A DNA stretch of 64,000 nucleotides from Epiperipatus broadwayi (Eukaryota > Onychophora > Udeonychophora > Euonychophora > Peripatidae), in the NCBI GenBank assembly GCA_028023455.1, contig JAQFVV010006705.1:124001-188000 (forward strand). The letters are read 5' to 3'. The notes under the pieces were generated by a model. The model was not told the DNA's origin, ran no database searches, and worked only from the letters and a program-made list of their open reading frames with translations. Made by a program: the position numbers and the translations under genes. Numbering within the stretch: position 1 is the first letter of the stretch; the number at the start of each line of letters is the position of its first letter. Shown here in pieces: positions 33,600 to 44,530 of the stretch.

Positions 33600-35080
33600 A
33601 AAAAAATTATTGTCTCTTAAATCTTGACATTTTTGGTAAATTTCATTAAAACAATAACTTCAAAAAATGAAATAAATAAACAGAAATAAATAATCAAAAC
33701 AAACAAAAAGTCTTTATTTTAGCCTTAAAGTTAAAAAAGTATATTGTAAGAATAAAAAAAACAAGTTATCTACCAAAATGATAGAAGATAAATTTCAATG
33801 AAAAATAAATTCAAACAGCAGGTAAATATCTATTTACCAAACCCAAATGATCTAGCTCAGTGATAAGATTAGTAGATTTGAGTCAAAGTTCTCTGAATTG
33901 ACTACCAGATGGTAAACTTAAAAAGGAGAGCATAATTGTGTGTGTTACCTTCTCATTTGAGATTTCTTAGTTAATATGCAATAAATGCTATAATTTATAA
34001 ATTAAATTAAAAATACCTTTTTATGAAAGGAAAAAATATGTATTTATATAAAATCATTTTTTAAATCAGTTTACTAAATTGCACTAAGATTAAATTATTA
34101 TTCCATAAATTATTAATAATAAGAAGCAATAGTTTAACTATAATTATTTAAGAGGTTTTTTTTAGTAATTATAAAGCATTATTATGTAAGATACTTTATA
34201 ACATAATTCTATGATATTTCTGAGAAATGGAGAATGGAATAAGTATTATTATATGTAATATCAATAATAAAGTACAAATAAATAAATAAAGTATCATACA
34301 TAAAAAAAATTTTAATCACACTGAGACAAAATGTGGTTTAAATTAAGTAAAAGTTTGTACCTCAGAAGAAAGTATGACAATTTAAACACCAAAAGTTACC
34401 TGTGGAGTCTGTTACTCTATCATGGCTCCAAACTATACAGGACATGGTTTGAATTAAATTGCTAATTTAAAATATTAAAAATATAATACATTCTATCATT
34501 AAACCATAATGATGGTATTATATAATAACTATTCAAATTGTTCTGCAAATCCAATACATTCATATATATATCATCTAATCCTTTTAATCGGATTGACATC
34601 TTAGGTTATATCTTTTAGTTTTTTCTGAGCAAACTTTTTTACAAAAGATTTAAAGGCTTTCTGTAAGTGTAACTTACCATTATTCTGCAGTACCGTCCAA
34701 TGAACACAGCCAATATTTTTACTTCTTTAGACTGTTTTTGAGGCAATCTCATATCTGCTTTTCCCGTGACTTTTAGTCACAAGTTTCTGTCATATCTAAC
34801 ATTGTCAGCAGCCTAGAAAGCAATTGAAATCCATTGAATCAGCAATTCAATCTTTATGTAAACTTTTCTGTATTGGTTTAGTATTAACTCTTTTCCTGTA
34901 CTCAACAAAAATTTCTATAAGCAGCTTTAATTGACTTTAAAATGGCTTATTTTTATGTTATCATAGCAAATTTATGGTCATTTTATCGAGAAAAATGTAC
35001 CATATGATGTTGCCATCTTTAGAATTATTTTACAAGTAAAAAATCAATAATATTTCAATTTTAAGCTATAACAATGAGAG
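33600..35080. other. AT-rich stretch, nothing firm
   Basis: No gene or repeat identified with confidence. GATCTAGCTCAGTGATAAG (33850) is a weak A-box match. Confidence 0.3.
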
Positions 35081-35084
35081 AAAA

Positions 35085-35640
35085 TGGGTTTTCCAAAGTG
35101 CTGATTGGTTGTTTCTCATTTTTAATGAAAGAGAGTGCTTGTCAACAATTGTTCCGGTTCAAATTCTTTGTTTTGATTTTCAAAATGAAAATATATGTTT
35201 TAGAGTATCTTTTTACATATTTATGATTATTTACATAAAATATGTGTGAAAATATAATTATTTTAGAAAAATAGTTCAGATTTTAATAAAAGTTATTTAT
35301 TTTTACAGGAAATAAATTGAAAAAGAAATCAATGACATATGTTGCATTTTGTAATTGGTTATGAAGTATTCATTTTATGTTTTCCACTATACTTTATTTT
35401 TATTAATTACAAATAGAAATTTATTTTTGAAAAAACTTTTGTTTAATAATCTGACAAATTATTAATTTGTTTTTTAGAAAGTATATTAAAATGAATATAA
35501 TATTAAATAACAATCTATTTTTACTGCTGATTCTGTAATTGACCAATCAAAAATTTAGAACTTTAATTCACTCAGCCAGTAGGTATCTTGAACAAGAAAA
35601 TACTAATAGACTATGCAAAGCTTTTAATCAAACACAGTTT
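35085..35640 (-). repeat. Long CCAAT-bearing repeat, reverse copy
   Basis: Reverse-complement relative of 10220-10820, with paired landmarks CTGATTGGTTGTTTCTC (35100), TTTTGTAATTGGTTATGAAG (35348) and CTGTAATTGACCAATCAAAA (35532). No coding frame. Confidence 0.45.
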
Positions 35641-36126
35641 TAAATAATCTTGTTTTCAAATAAAAATTTAAATATGTAAATAATTATTTAATTACTACAT
35701 AAATATGTAATAATATTATTAACATTGGTTATGATAGAAACATATATCCAGCAGAGATTGGTAGCATTTTTTCAAGCATTGTTGTTTAAAAGATGAAATA
35801 TTTTTATTAGAGGACATAATAATATTATTATACACTTATGTAGTATTTAATTACTTGTTTGCACATTTATTTATTTAAAAATCATTTTGTTAAAGGCTTT
35901 TATTTTGTTTATTATCATTAAACTGATATAAAGGAGGCTTTAGTCAAATTACTACTAAGTTTACATTCAAACTTAAATATCTTATTGGATGTTGTAATGG
36001 TATTTAAACAGAGATGGTGATGTTGTGTTTGATTTCAACAATAAGATATGATTAACAAAGATTCTTTTTTTATATTAAATATTGTTGCTTGAAAGATCAT
36101 GTAAAATTTCTGTAGAGACTATAAGT

Positions 36127-36260
36127 TAAGTAAACCTTAATAATATTATTATATATTTGTTATGTATATATATATGTGTGTGTGTGTATAATACAAGTAA
36201 AATGTCCGGTAATTTAATAAACCTTAATAATATTATTACATATTTACATCATATATAATT
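36127..36260 (+). repeat. Direct repeat of about 92-bp period
   Basis: TAAACCTTAATAATATTATTA occurs at about 36131 and 36219, each followed by a diverged AT-rich segment with TA/TG dinucleotides. Confidence 0.5.
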
Positions 36261-36310
36261 ATAAATATTATATATATATAATACAAATAAAATGTCAATT
36301 AATTAAAAAC

Positions 36311-36530
36311 TATTGTAATAACAATAAAAATAATAAATATAATAAGAATTAATTTTTATATACAGTCTTTCAATCTGCATAAGTACTTTCGGTTGCTTCT
36401 GTTATGTTTTTTGAATTTAATGGCAGTTGAGGACAGTTAAAAAATTAACCAAAAGTACTTCTGTAGATTGAAAGACTATATATAATAGTTAATTAGCATT
36501 ATATTTATTATTTTTATTGTTATTACAATA
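36311..36530. repeat. Inverted repeat, ~84-bp arms
   Basis: Arms 36311-36394 and 36447-36530 (TATTGTAATAACAATAAAAA against its reverse; AGTCTTTCAATCTGCATAAG against CTTCTGTAGATTGAAAGACT) around a ~52-bp loop. The inner arm ends carry AAGTACTTTCGG / CCAAAAGTACTT, reminiscent of the GAAAGTACTTC at the Penelope 3' end at about 2894. Non-coding. Confidence 0.6.
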
Positions 36531-36879
36531 TATATAAATCAAACTGGAATTCGCTAAACTTCCTCTATTTTTGAAATAAATAATCAAACTCTATGACAGC
36601 AACAATTTCAAAGAATAGAGTGGCCATTTATTTCTGCTTATCAATGTTATTTAACTTAGTCTGATGATAATGTTGAAATTTAAGACTGAAATTGATGTTT
36701 GAGCTGTACCTACATATGGAAATAGTTTGCTGACATGGGTGTGTGAGTTTATCTATTTCAAAGCTAGAACCAGATTAATCAACACCAGTTTGGTTTTATA
36801 TTAATACTGTATGCATTCATATATGTAATTAAGCCTTCATGCATCATCAGAGAATTTTCTAAATATTTAACTTGATAAT

Positions 36880-37570
36880 GTTCACATTTATTGGGGATTG
36901 TTGAATGTTTTTTTCAGCCCAAGTGTAGTCTTTACATTGCTATTTTACTGCTATTATAACTCATATTAGCATAGGACCTATTTTATAATGTGGATTCTGC
37001 AATGCTGATTTTATTGATTTTTAGTGTAAAAAGATCTGAAGAGGTCAGTATATTATGGACAGTTAGCAAATACCAAGAGTCTTACTCTATTGTTCTCTAA
37101 GAAAAGATTTCTTTAAGGGTGCTACTTTCTTCTTGGCAACACTTTATCACATAACATCATTACCTATTAAAATTGACATAGTATATTATAATTTTTTTCA
37201 AACATTTCAATAATTATAAAGCAAATATTAGATTTTTTAAAGCAGAATTTGATTGATTTATCATGAACACATATTCATTTGTTTGAATTTTTTAAAAAAC
37301 TTGAAATAAAAATGAATTCATTCATTTTCTAAAAGAATATTTATCTCACATCATTGGTAATGTTTATGTCTTCTTATTTATGATTTGTGTACTACTTATA
37401 AATTTTAAATGTGTATTTTAAGAATATTATTCATCCATAAAATTAAATTAAAAAGAAATCAAGCCTAATTTATTGATTTTTAGTATAAAATATTTTGTCC
37501 AAAGATGAAAGGTCGAGTCTTATCAAAAACTTCCACCAGATGTTTAACAATAGAAAATATTAGAATTCCA
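36880..37570 (+). repeat. Family X repeat, copy 2
   Basis: Landmarks as in copy 1: AAAGATCTGAAGAGGTCAGT (37029), ATTATGGACAGTTAGCAAAT (37052), AATTATAAAGCAAATATTAG (37211), AAATTAAAAAGAAATCAAGC (37444), AAGGTCGAGTCTTATC (37508), TTAACAATAGAAAATA. No frame. Confidence 0.55.
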
Positions 37571-38436
37571 AAGTACTAAACATTATATCAATGAAAAAAT
37601 GATCAGTCATGCTCTATCTATTACCAAATGCTTTGAATAAAATAGATATTTCATCAGTGTAGCTACATTCATCTTATTTAAATATAATGATTATATTTAG
37701 CTTAAAAAGTTATTTGAATAGGGTTATGGTTGCTATGGTGATGGAATGTTAATCATCTTTAAGATCACCTACTAATGAAAGAGCCCAAAGCACATGTCAA
37801 GGTGGATCAATTTTTTTAATAAATACAATAACATTTAACAAATTTTAAAATCCTTTAGATAGCATATGAAAATTTAATATTGCTTCATTTAATTACATAT
37901 TTAAAGTGTCTTTAAAATATTTATTTACATATATAAAGCATCTTTCAAATTACTCAGCTAGAACAAAACTTACCCAATAGTTATTCTTCTAAAATCAATA
38001 TGTCACATTAAGACTTTCAATTGTATCTTAGTAAAAGTTTTACACTTTATTAAATATTTATTTATGAAGTAGTATTTAATTTGATTCATATGATGTCTAA
38101 TACTTAACATAACTGTTTCCTTCAGAAATGGCATGGTAGTTCTTTCACTTTAGATATCATTTTTATGGCTATCTGTAATGATGTTTCTGTAGGTTTTTTT
38201 TAAAAAAACATTAAAATTGTGAACTAGCCAGTTGATTAAAAAAAATTCTGAAGTGATCAGCATTAGCAGTTTAGTAAAGAACAAAATCTATCTCTACATG
38301 TTTAATTCAGTTTCTTTTCTTTAACAGTTTTCATTCTTTGTAATCTTGTTTACACAGTATTTGCAAGATTACTTTGAGGAAATTTTTGGAATAACAAAAA
38401 TATAATTTTTTTCATAGTTTACTAACTAAAATAATG

Positions 38437-38818
38437 AGCATGCTAATAGTTCTAATAAGCTTTATTGATAAATGCCACAAAAGAAAGCAATTAAAAATCT
38501 TTATCTAGAAGCATCCCCTTTTAGCTATCTTCAGTGAGGCACTAGAATATTTCAGACACTGTATCCAAAAGCCAACATTTATCTAATAGTTAAGTAGAAA
38601 ATCTGAAATTTTCACACATCTATATGTGTTCAAATTCAAATAAGTGCTGACATTGAGTTGCTATTTTGGATCTAGTGTTTAGAATGTCCTAGCATCTGAC
38701 TGAAGATAGCCAATAGCTTGAAACTGGTTTGGGAATGGGGATTTTTTTAGATAGAGATTTTTAAATGCTTTATCTTGTGGCATTTATTGATAAAGCTTGT
38801 TAGAGGTATTAGCACACT
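38437..38818. mobile_element. Foldback family B, second full copy
   Basis: Left AGCATGCTAATAGTTCTAAT and reversed right AGTGTGCTAATACCTCTAAC; both arms run through AAGCTTTAT, GATAAATGCCACAA and AAAAATCTTTATCTA. The centre differs from the 29719 copy in length but keeps TAGTTAAGTAGAAAATCTGA. A TA microsatellite follows at 38830-38859. Confidence 0.7.
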
Positions 38819-38827
38819 GGTTGGAAA

Positions 38828-38864
<37 letters not shown>

Positions 38865-38919
38865 TTTGATTTTATTTATATATGTTTGCATTTTAGAAAT
38901 TAGTCAAATGCATACTACA

Positions 38920-39180
38920 GAACCTATTCACAAAATTAGCCCAACACAATTACTTATACAATAGGGCAAAAAGAAGCAGTGGATACTCTTTGTTATTTTT
39001 GGAGCATCAGCTGCAGTTCAGACCACAAATTTGATTTTCTAAAGCAGACATTGTATTCACTGAAAATAGAAAAATCAAAGAGGCATGGGCTATGGCCAAA
39101 GACAAGCAAGCAGTAAATAAAAAAGAAGCTAGCATCTCTCTATCCAAAAAATGGCCTCTCTAACATTTTTTAATTAGATT
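38920..39180 (+). pseudogene. Penelope-like element relic, third copy
   Basis: The plus strand reads FTKLAQHNYLYNRAKRSSGY and SLLFLEHQ to a stop, then, in frame again, SKADIVFTENRKIKEAWAMA and KDKQAVNKKEASISLSKKW. This matches the region downstream of YIG in the copy at 24893 (ELAQHKYSYNRA; RKIKEAL). The catalytic Glu position in KIKEAW is kept but the GIY-YIG core and everything upstream is lost. 39255-39310 continues with 3' sequence resembling 25280-25320. Confidence 0.65.
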
Positions 39181-39394
39181 TGAATAAAACAACAAATTCA
39201 ATTTTATGCAAATCCTATAAACAAATGCTTATAATATGAGATTTTAAAAAAATTAAGTGTATAAAGCTATTATTATGAAAGTAGTAGTATCAAAAACACT
39301 AAGCTATAATAAAGATATTTAAACCACAGAAAGCCTTTTCAATTTTTTAAATGGTCAAACATTTATTAATTTATTACAAATAAAAATTAATGAA

Positions 39395-39620
39395 TTTGAC
39401 CATACCATAATATTAACAAAGAAAATTATGACTGGTAAGATGATTACACCTTGTGACACTGATCATATAATGCCATCTATCTGTCATTACTGGCACTGTG
39501 TTAGAATCTTTTGAGGTATTCTAAAAATTATAAAGCAATTTTAATATTTTAAAACTGAATTTTATATATTTATCATTGATTAACATTTATTCATTCACAT
39601 TTTAAAAATTAATTATAGTC
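39395..39620 (+). repeat. Family X fragment (S2 segment)
   Basis: GACACTGATCATATAATGCC, AAAATTATAAAGCAATTTTA and TCATTGATTAACATTTATTC follow the same order as 45870-46300. Confidence 0.35.
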
Positions 39621-39834
39621 AAAGAAGATTATTTTTGGAACCACTCCTTTAGATTCTTTTTCTGCTCACCATTGAATGATGAAAATGTTCTCTGTTCTTA
39701 TTACAAATTCATTTATTCAATGTGATAATGTGTTGAAATATTTACATCATCTATCATTAACTGTTGAATGTCTAGAAATTTTTAAAGTTTACATAAACTT
39801 TTTCAAATACAAACAAATGGTATTATTTTCTGCT

Positions 39835-39955
39835 TTTCTTCAGGTATTGCTGGTCAGTCCAGTGACAATTCTAATGTAGGAGTTGAACTTATACATTTAG
39901 ATTCTTGAATATTAAATTTTAAGACCATTCTCTAACCAACTAAGCTATTCTATGA
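39835..39955 (-). mobile_element. tRNA-derived SINE family S2 fragment
   Basis: The minus strand reads AGCTTAGTTGGTTAGAGAAT, very like the D-arm and A box of a tRNA, then AATATTCAAGAATCTAAATG, a B box AGTTCAACTCC and TGTCACTGGACTGACCAGC. Same order as 17017-17120. The plus frame at 39676-39879 overlaps by chance. Confidence 0.65.
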
Positions 39956-40079
39956 AGGATTATCATCACAAATCTTAAAGAAAACAATAATCTCTAATAC
40001 TATTTCTGTATGTATATCATTTATTCAATATTTGAAAAGTTCAAATATAATTATTTTTAGAATGTTTTTGCTGTAAAGT

Positions 40080-40200
40080 TAAATTTCTGATAAATCAAAT
40101 CCAATTTATTGAGTTTCAGTAATAGTAAAGATTTTATAGCGGAACCAAATATTAAATATTGACAAAAGCTGCCACCAGGAAACAATAGAAAAAGTCAGCA
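40080..40200 (+). repeat. Family X fragment (S3 segment)
   Basis: CAAATCCAATTTATTGAGTTT, GCTGCCACCAGGAAACAATA and GAAAAAGTCAGCATTG match the S3 segment. Confidence 0.4.
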
Positions 40201-40990
40201 TTGAAAAAAAAGCAAATCTTCTTTGTTATTTTGATTATTTCTTTTTATAAATATTTTTATTTGTGTGAATCAGATCGTTTATGTAAATTTATAATACAAC
40301 ATGTTGTATAAATTTGTTTGCACATACTTATTAATAAATCAAATTTTTCATACATTTTCTTTAAGTTTTATGCAGAGGATAAAAAGAAACAAATATAAAT
40401 GTAAAGAAATTAAATATTTTAAAGTAAAATATTTGTAATATAATTTATTAGAATAAAAAAAAATAACAATAATAAAAAGCAGAAAAAAATGTAAATAATT
40501 TTTTTTATCTATGAGTAAATATCAACATTAAAAAGGAAAAAAATAAATACAATATATAGTTCAGCAAAAAAAAATTATTTAGATATTTTCTATACATACT
40601 TCATATTAGTGATTTTTTTTTAATCCTAAATTTTTAAATGCAGTATGGTTTGTATTTTTAAATAAGTTTTATTAACTTATCAATTTGTCTAGATGGGCTA
40701 AAACTTAGGCAATGGTGAAACTAAGTACAAATTGTAATAGTAATTAGCTGAGTGCTTTTGGGAAGTTTTATTTTCCCATAATCATAGAAAATGGGTTGCA
40801 TGAGCATGATAAAAAATTGTATGGAACAAATATTTAAATATATGCAAAGCAGATTAGAAAGTCCACTTTTCATGCTTTCTTCCAGTTTATAGTGCAGGTG
40901 TTGTTAGCTATAAGCCATGCTTAGTCATGGCATTTTATGCATGTGATAGAAGCAAAAGATAGTACAAATATATATAACATAGCCAAAGAG
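40200..40990. other. AT-rich stretch, nothing recognised
   Basis: Homopolymer-rich; no gene or repeat identified. Confidence 0.35.
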
Positions 40991-40999
40991 TGAAACATA

Positions 41000-41560
41000 A
41001 GTATGGCTATTGTGTAAAACATGTGTCTAAAATCCTTCAATTGGATAGGTTCTCTGAATCCGATTGCTGCCAGTAAGGGAGGGGATCTGGCAATAAATAG
41101 CCTTTTTGGAGGCAAGGCAGAGAATGTCCGTCTAACCTAAATGACAGTATGTGCTGTGCTCTCCACTGAAACCACTCCAACAGTGAAGGTGTTTCTACTA
41201 TATTCACTATCGATTCATCTATGCAGTGAGGCAAGTCCATGATAGGACTGGAAGGTGCTACAACTATAGCAGACTTGAGGCAAACTGTCTAGTACAGGCA
41301 GAGGAGTCATTTAACAAACTCGATGCAAGCTGTCCAGTACAGCCAGAAGAGTTAGGACTAGAATTCATGAGGCAAGCTAATAATATATATATAGCTGGAA
41401 GTGAGTTCAGTCAATTGGCATGACCAGCTCATTATTGACTAAGTATACGTCAAATTGTAGTTATTGATTGTATAATATGTACGTAATAAATTATTTGTGA
41501 GTATTCTTTTTTTTAATATTACTGTTGGTTTGAGTCTGAACCCGGCAATTCAACCAAACA
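41000..41560. repeat. Unidentified, less AT-rich repeat-like block
   Basis: Noticeably richer in G+C than its flanks. 41280-41345 has an internal imperfect direct repeat of about 51 bp (GCAAACTGTCTAGTACAGGC and GCAAGCTGTCCAGTACAGCC). Part of it (GAGGCAAGTCCA...GACTGGAAGGTGCTA) has a diverged relative at 43757-43790. Frames of 64-67 codons exist on both strands but match nothing I know. CTGTTGGTTTGAGTCTGAAC at 41521 with GTACGTAATAAATTATTTG before it resembles an LTR end; that is a guess. Confidence 0.35.
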
Positions 41561-41699
41561 CAACAGTTTGCTTGCTATTCTCATGATCTGGATTCAAATT
41601 TATACTGGATAACAATTGAACATTTCTTTAGGTGTCAATTTATATATTTTTAGGTTACTCCATAGATAGAATAGTTAATCATCCATTCAATATTTTAAT

Positions 41700-41860
41700 A
41701 ATCTCCATACTTCCTCTTTCTTTTTTATTCTTTATATAAATAAAGATACAATAAAAGACAAGTGACCCCCAAGATGCATTTCATGCTGATCCAGCACTCA
41801 TCAGTTGGCCCAGGTCACCAGCTCTCACATATATCTTTATTACATTAAGAGTATTTATCT
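41700..41860 (-). mobile_element. Hammerhead-bearing repeat, locus R7
   Basis: Reverse-strand sequence around the intact hammerhead. Upstream (41850-41820 reversed) it reads TAATGTAATAAAGATATATGTGAGAGC, comparable to the AT-rich lead into helix I in R2, R4 and R6. Downstream of the cleavage site it differs (GTCACTTGTCTTTTATTG) and no tRNA-like region was found, so it may be a different subfamily or a Penelope-linked hammerhead. Confidence 0.5.
41761..41819 (-). ncRNA. Hammerhead self-cleaving ribozyme, type I-like, intact core
   Basis: Read on the minus strand. Helix I left strand GTGACC-TGGG-CCAA (41818-41805), core CTGATGA (41804-41798), helix II GTGCTG-GAT-CAGCAT (41797-41783, 6 bp with a G-U at the base), GAAA (41782-41779), a very short helix III TGCAT, and cleavage site U-C between 41773 and 41772, followed by helix I right strand TTGG-G-GGTCAC (41772-41762). 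Both parts of helix I pair fully (CCAA/TTGG and GTGACC/GGTCAC) around an asymmetric internal loop of the kind used for tertiary contacts. All conserved core bases are present. Helix III is near-palindromic (ATGCAT), so activity may need a dimer, as in newt satellite and Penelope hammerheads. Confidence 0.8.
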
Positions 41861-42059
41861 ATGGCGTCGGCCAAAACAAGTGTATACAACTGCATATTCC
41901 TGTCTTAGAAATGTTGAATAGATCTTTGTTTTGGGTTGGTCTGTTTAAAGATCATTTTAAGTTTTATGTTTGGATTCATTTAATTAATGTAATCTGAAAA
42001 TACAAAATGTTGCGATATAATTTTATAGTAAGAATTTTATTCACTTAAATATTGTACTA

Positions 42060-42780
42060 ACATTAAATATTTATCTCGATGACGTTAAATTTTGGCACTG
42101 TAGGCTGTCATCTATAATACGACTTTAAGTTTACCGATAATGTTAATATTAGTAGTAATGCATAATATCTCCATACCAGTGCGTTTAGCTTTGTCAATGG
42201 ATATTTGAAATCGCAGGTGATAACAAATCCTACGTATATGGTTAATAAATATGCCCACAATTGCCGTAAAATTTAATTTTAATAATGCACAGTTTAAGTC
42301 AGGATGCAGTTGTGTAAAATTAAACACAATAAAAAGAAAGAGAAAAGAACAGTCGCGTGACCAACCTTAGTGATGATTCATGACGTTAGTCTAGGTGGAG
42401 GCGGGGGGGGGGGGTATTATAATTATATAGTTAATTTAAATAACGATACTGTGTAAAAATATATATTCGTTTTAAAAAAATATTATTTTATTAGTATTAC
42501 TAATTTTAATGATTTGGTTCTGTTTTTTTTTTTTAAATCACTGAGGTGAATGAGGACGTAATTGATTGTGAAATGATAGCTGGAAAGTCTTTTCAGGTAA
42601 ACTGCGGCCAGATCGAGTTAATTACGAGTGAGCGAGCAAGTTGATCCTGAGTTACACTTACATCTCAAGTAAAAAATAATAAACTTAAATGAAAAGCTTT
42701 CTCTCAATTCCTTTTGAGATTAGATTTTTTCTTTCTATTTTCAAGTAGAAGGATTCTTGTAATAAAACATCTTCATAATT
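42060..42780. other. CpG-bearing stretch with poly-G tract, possible regulatory DNA
   Basis: 42340-42400 and 42540-42660 carry many CpGs for this window (AGTCGCGTGACC, CATGACGTTAG, GGACGTAATTG, CTGCGGCCAGATCGAG, GAGTGAGCGAGC) and a 12-G run at 42403-42414. No frame beyond 71 codons (42112-42327, minus) and no known motif. It could be a promoter or first-exon region. Confidence 0.3.
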
Positions 42781-43212
42781 CTAATCACTGAAACGAGAAA
42801 GTCTGTAGGATATCTGGAAAATGTCACGTGATTTCAAAACACTCCAACATATCAAAAATTGCTTTATAAGTCTGTATATTTCTTTTTTGTATAAAGAAAA
42901 GGCTTTTGTATCATCTCTTTTGAATGTGTAGATAATTATATAGTAAACTGTTATTGAAAAAAAAAAAAATACATGCCTCAAATTCTTCAATATTGCAGAA
43001 ATTCACCACTATTATAAAGCAAGAAGAAATTCTTTCCAAGTTTATTCCAAGGCTCCAATATTCAACTCACACATTATCATTTTTAGATTTTTTAAGATTA
43101 TTTTGGTTCCAGCCTGGAACTTTATTTATTTTACTGTTGCCGTCAAAAGTCTAGACCAACTCCATTTTAAAGTAAGTTACTCTCATTGATTTTAGTAACA
43201 TGTTTTAGTTTT

Positions 43213-43447
43213 CACTAAACATCACATGATCACCATCTTTTATGCTAGCACATAACTGGTATTAAACAGGCAAAACTCCTAAGATTTAGGTGCAGTACTC
43301 TCAGATCCAAGGCTCCTCACTGATGAAGGCCACAAGCCAGAAACTAGTTGGGGATATTGGATGAGTAGGCACTAGATGGGGATTTTATGCACAAGCCTTC
43401 TGGCATCCATTGGTTATTCTCTGTATGGAGAGTTTTTGCCTGTTTAA
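43213..43447. mobile_element. Foldback MITE family A, left-arm deletion
   Basis: The outer segment CACTAAACATCACATGATCAC (43213) leads to TTAA and ACAGGCAAAACTCC, which jumps directly into the centre (TAAGATTTAGGTGCAG). The right arm is complete (ACCACAAGCC-type start, CTTCTGGCATCCATTGG, GGAGAGTTTTTGCCTGT) to TTAA at 43444-43447. One arm is almost wholly lost. Confidence 0.7.
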
Positions 43448-43739
43448 TGTACTAGTTTTCTCAACCATGTATTTTTGTTATACCTCAACTTACCTTCAAC
43501 CAACGAATTGGACCAGATTCTATTTTATCCTTGATCAGATTGAGCATTTGATGCCAAAGACCAAAAGATATATGAATAAATATATCCAATAGCAGAAACA
43601 GACCATTAGATTAAAATGATCAGTAAGACTGAATGCTTTTATTGTGGGAGTCTAGCTGTAGATATGCAGTCCAGTTAGAGGTAAAATCAGACAACAAATT
43701 ACTGTCTGATTTGAACTCCAATACACACATTGTTTACTG

Positions 43740-43930
43740 CATGGCTAAAGAAGTGAGGTAAGTCCAAAAAAGAACTGGAAGCTGCTAGATCATAATCATC
43801 ATGAGACAAATTGTCATAGAATTGCAAATCTCACTGTACCTACACATGAAGAAAGCTGTCACAGTATGACTGGATGTGTTAGGTTAAACTAGAAGAGTAC
43901 CTGAACTCACATCAATAATTGCAGATTAGT
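43740..43930. repeat. Diverged relative of the 41226-41345 block
   Basis: GAGGTAAGTCCAAAAAAGAAC, TGGAAGCTGCTA and AGACAAATTGTC follow the order seen at 41229-41290. No function inferred. Confidence 0.3.
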
Positions 43931-44107
43931 CAAACACTATATCTCAGAAAATATATCAGGTGTAGAGTATAGCAACCCTTGTTGCATATATATTCATAAA
44001 TATACCAAAGGATTTAGAAATAATTATATATAGGTGAAATAAATATTCAATCACATTTACATGAATCTGTGTTTATTACAACCACACATAAACAGAACAA
44101 TTTTATT

Positions 44108-44198
44108 CTTCACATGATGACCATTTCTTCTGGCATCCATCGATTACTCTGGCTTGCACTAAGTGGCACTACTGCATGGAGAATTTTGCCTGTTTTAA
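44108..44198. mobile_element. Foldback MITE family A, solo arm
   Basis: TTCACATGATGACCATTTC is joined straight to TTCTGGCATCCATCGATTAC and runs to AATTTTGCCTGT and TTAA (44195-44198). The centre and the other arm are missing. Confidence 0.6.
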
Positions 44199-44414
44199 TT
44201 TTACGCTTGCTAATTTTAACATATACTTTTTTATACATTACTATATAATGCGTAGTATATCTATTGACTTTGTACTAAATATCGAGTCTTAAATCCATGA
44301 CTAAATTATGATAAAAGGATTTATTAAAAGCTGTTTTTATCAAATATTCCCGGTAACTTACATATCAGCATAAAATGATAACTAATATTTATCGAACTTC
44401 TCTATACTAGAAGA

Positions 44415-44530
44415 AAAGACTTATAGCTTTATTGCTCAGTTATTCATAAGAAGTTCAAACACCCCTGCAAGCATCAGAAATTCCTGACCCCAAATTGGGT
44501 CCTCTACCAACTGTGACAAATCGTACAAGG
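44415..44530 (-). repeat. tRNA-derived SINE-like fragment
   Basis: The minus strand has an A-box-like GTTGGTAGAGG (about 44510) and a 3' part GGTGTTTGAACTTCTTATG ending in CTGAGCAATAAAGC, matching the 3' ends at 11860 and 58240. Confidence 0.45.
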
